In this document: positions 63,464 through 64,000 of the stretch, piece by piece | Position numbering within the stretch: position 1 is the first letter of the stretch | Layout: the number at the start of each line of letters is the position of its first letter | Source of the DNA: Promethearchaeota archaeon | GTDB lineage: Archaea; Asgardarchaeota; Lokiarchaeia; Sigyniarchaeales; Promethearchaeaceae | Direction of reading: 5' to 3' | DNA: 64,000 bases | Assembly: GCA_016933055.1 (NCBI GenBank) | Contig: JAFGBS010000034.1 | Coordinates: 1 to 64,000, forward strand | Translations under genes and position numbers: made by a program | The notes under the pieces: generated by a model | Database searches by the model: none | What the model was told of the DNA's origin: nothing | What the model saw: only the letters and a program-made list of their open reading frames with translations

Positions 63464-64000
63464 ATGAAAAAAGCACTAACTAGAGGAATTTTATTCTTTC
63501 TTATCGCTCCGTTTATCCTTTCCAGCATGAGTTATTTTGTGTTCTGCATACCCTCCATGCAACAAACTACAGGAGTAAGTAATTTCATAATTTATGTGAA
63601 TTCAACAATTGCGCCTAGTATCCAATCTGAAATAGCACAATACAAAACGGACGTTGAAGCTAAAGGTTATACAGTGAAAATTTATAATTGGACTGATTCT
63701 AATATCGATTTAATGCAGCGTGCAGTTTCATTAAAGGCCAATATCACGGCGGAGTACATCAATAATGGATTAAATGGAACAGTTCTAATTGGGGATATGC
63801 CCTATGTTTTCTATGAAGATGGTTCTGGAATATATATTTGTGACTTGTATTTTATGGATATGGATGGAACTTGGGACAATCCAAATGGAGACCTAGATTT
63901 TGATAGTCATATTGATGGATCGGGAGATATGTATCCCGAGATTTTTATCGGCCGAATTAATCCTCGCCCTGTTAATAATACCCACGAAGTGAGTCTGCTC
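63464..64000 (+). CDS. secreted C25 (gingipain-like) peptidase, N-terminal part
   Basis: The gene is cut by the window end; 179 codons are present. The start is ATG 63464, with a signal peptide (KKALTRGILFFLIAPFILSS, then a Cys). The region GTVLIGDMPYVFYED, then DLYFMDMDGTWDNPNGDLDF and DMYPEIFIGRI, is the Asp-rich calcium-binding entry of the C25/gingipain catalytic domain. The catalytic His and Cys lie beyond the window. It is probably a secreted protease for peptide scavenging. Confidence 0.72.
   Translation, partial: MKKALTRGILFFLIAPFILSSMSYFVFCIPSMQQTTGVSNFIIYVNSTIAPSIQSEIAQYKTDVEAKGYTVKIYNWTDSNIDLMQRAVSLKANITAEYINNGLNGTVLIGDMPYVFYEDGSGIYICDLYFMDMDGTWDNPNGDLDFDSHIDGSGDMYPEIFIGRINPRPVNNTHEVSLL

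Noticed and set aside
1..64000. CRISPR array, rRNA or tRNA genes
   Set aside because: No regularly spaced repeats and no rRNA- or tRNA-like structure were seen on either strand; repeats found are isolated inverted repeats or coding repeats.

Overview
The window reads as a chromosomal contig of an AT-rich archaeon, most likely an Asgard archaeon of the Lokiarchaeia type. This is inferred from gene content: a ribosomal protein L13e with a long repeat tail, a Rag/Gtr-like GTPase, a zinc-ribbon/roadblock protein, a longin-GTPase fusion, further longin-like proteins, a long leucine-rich-repeat protein, a RuBisCO-like protein, HdrB/HdrC-like proteins and a glycyl radical enzyme with its activase. 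Many genes have TATA-like boxes close to the start and weak or absent Shine-Dalgarno sites, others have clear GGAG/GAGG sites. No rRNA, tRNA or CRISPR array was found.

Layout. About 1-2.8 kb is a virus- or plasmid-like module: a repeat-dense AT-rich flank, an SF3 helicase and two small coupled genes upstream of it. About 3.2-3.8 kb is a decayed secreted-protein gene. 4.2-6.8 kb holds lactate dehydrogenase with a Cys/His insertion, ThiD and a membrane protein. 7.2-14.6 kb looks like a carbohydrate or sugar-acid locus: amidohydrolase, GPH-type symporter, membrane-anchored sialidase, RuBisCO-like protein, Ser/Thr dehydratase. 14.7-16.2 kb is an HdrC-HdrB pair. 16.2-21.4 kb (minus strand) has two methyltransferase/M23 genes, an LRR protein, a Mut7-C nuclease and a longin-like protein. 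21.6-25.2 kb is the glycyl radical enzyme and its activating enzyme. 26.4 kb is HypD.

27.6-35.4 kb is the most eukaryote-like part: Rag-like GTPase, zinc-ribbon/roadblock protein, longin-GTPase fusion, longin plus winged-helix protein, a transglutaminase-like surface protein, L13e and a methyltransferase. 36-43.9 kb carries a large unrecognised helical protein and housekeeping or redox genes (YkgJ, HAD, FdhB-like, cysteine desulfurase, thioredoxin reductase, histidine phosphatase). 44-47.3 kb is a copper-type P-ATPase and a DUF3795 protein. 47.7-59.9 kb is dominated by a GH3 glycosidase and four related 11-14-helix membrane proteins with the acyltransferase-3 R-x10-H signature, interrupted by a small membrane protein and a DUF362 ferredoxin protein. 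60-64 kb has an epimerase-like SDR, a MaoC hydratase, a second GPH symporter and the start of a secreted C25 (gingipain-like) peptidase cut by the window end.

Together the genes suggest an anaerobic, fermentative organism that imports sugars by cation symport and cleaves glycosides inside the cell (GH3 without a signal peptide) and at the cell surface (sialidase), with thiol/Fe-S redox proteins and a eukaryote-like small-GTPase/longin/roadblock set. Functions are assigned from recognisable motifs only; no database search was run.
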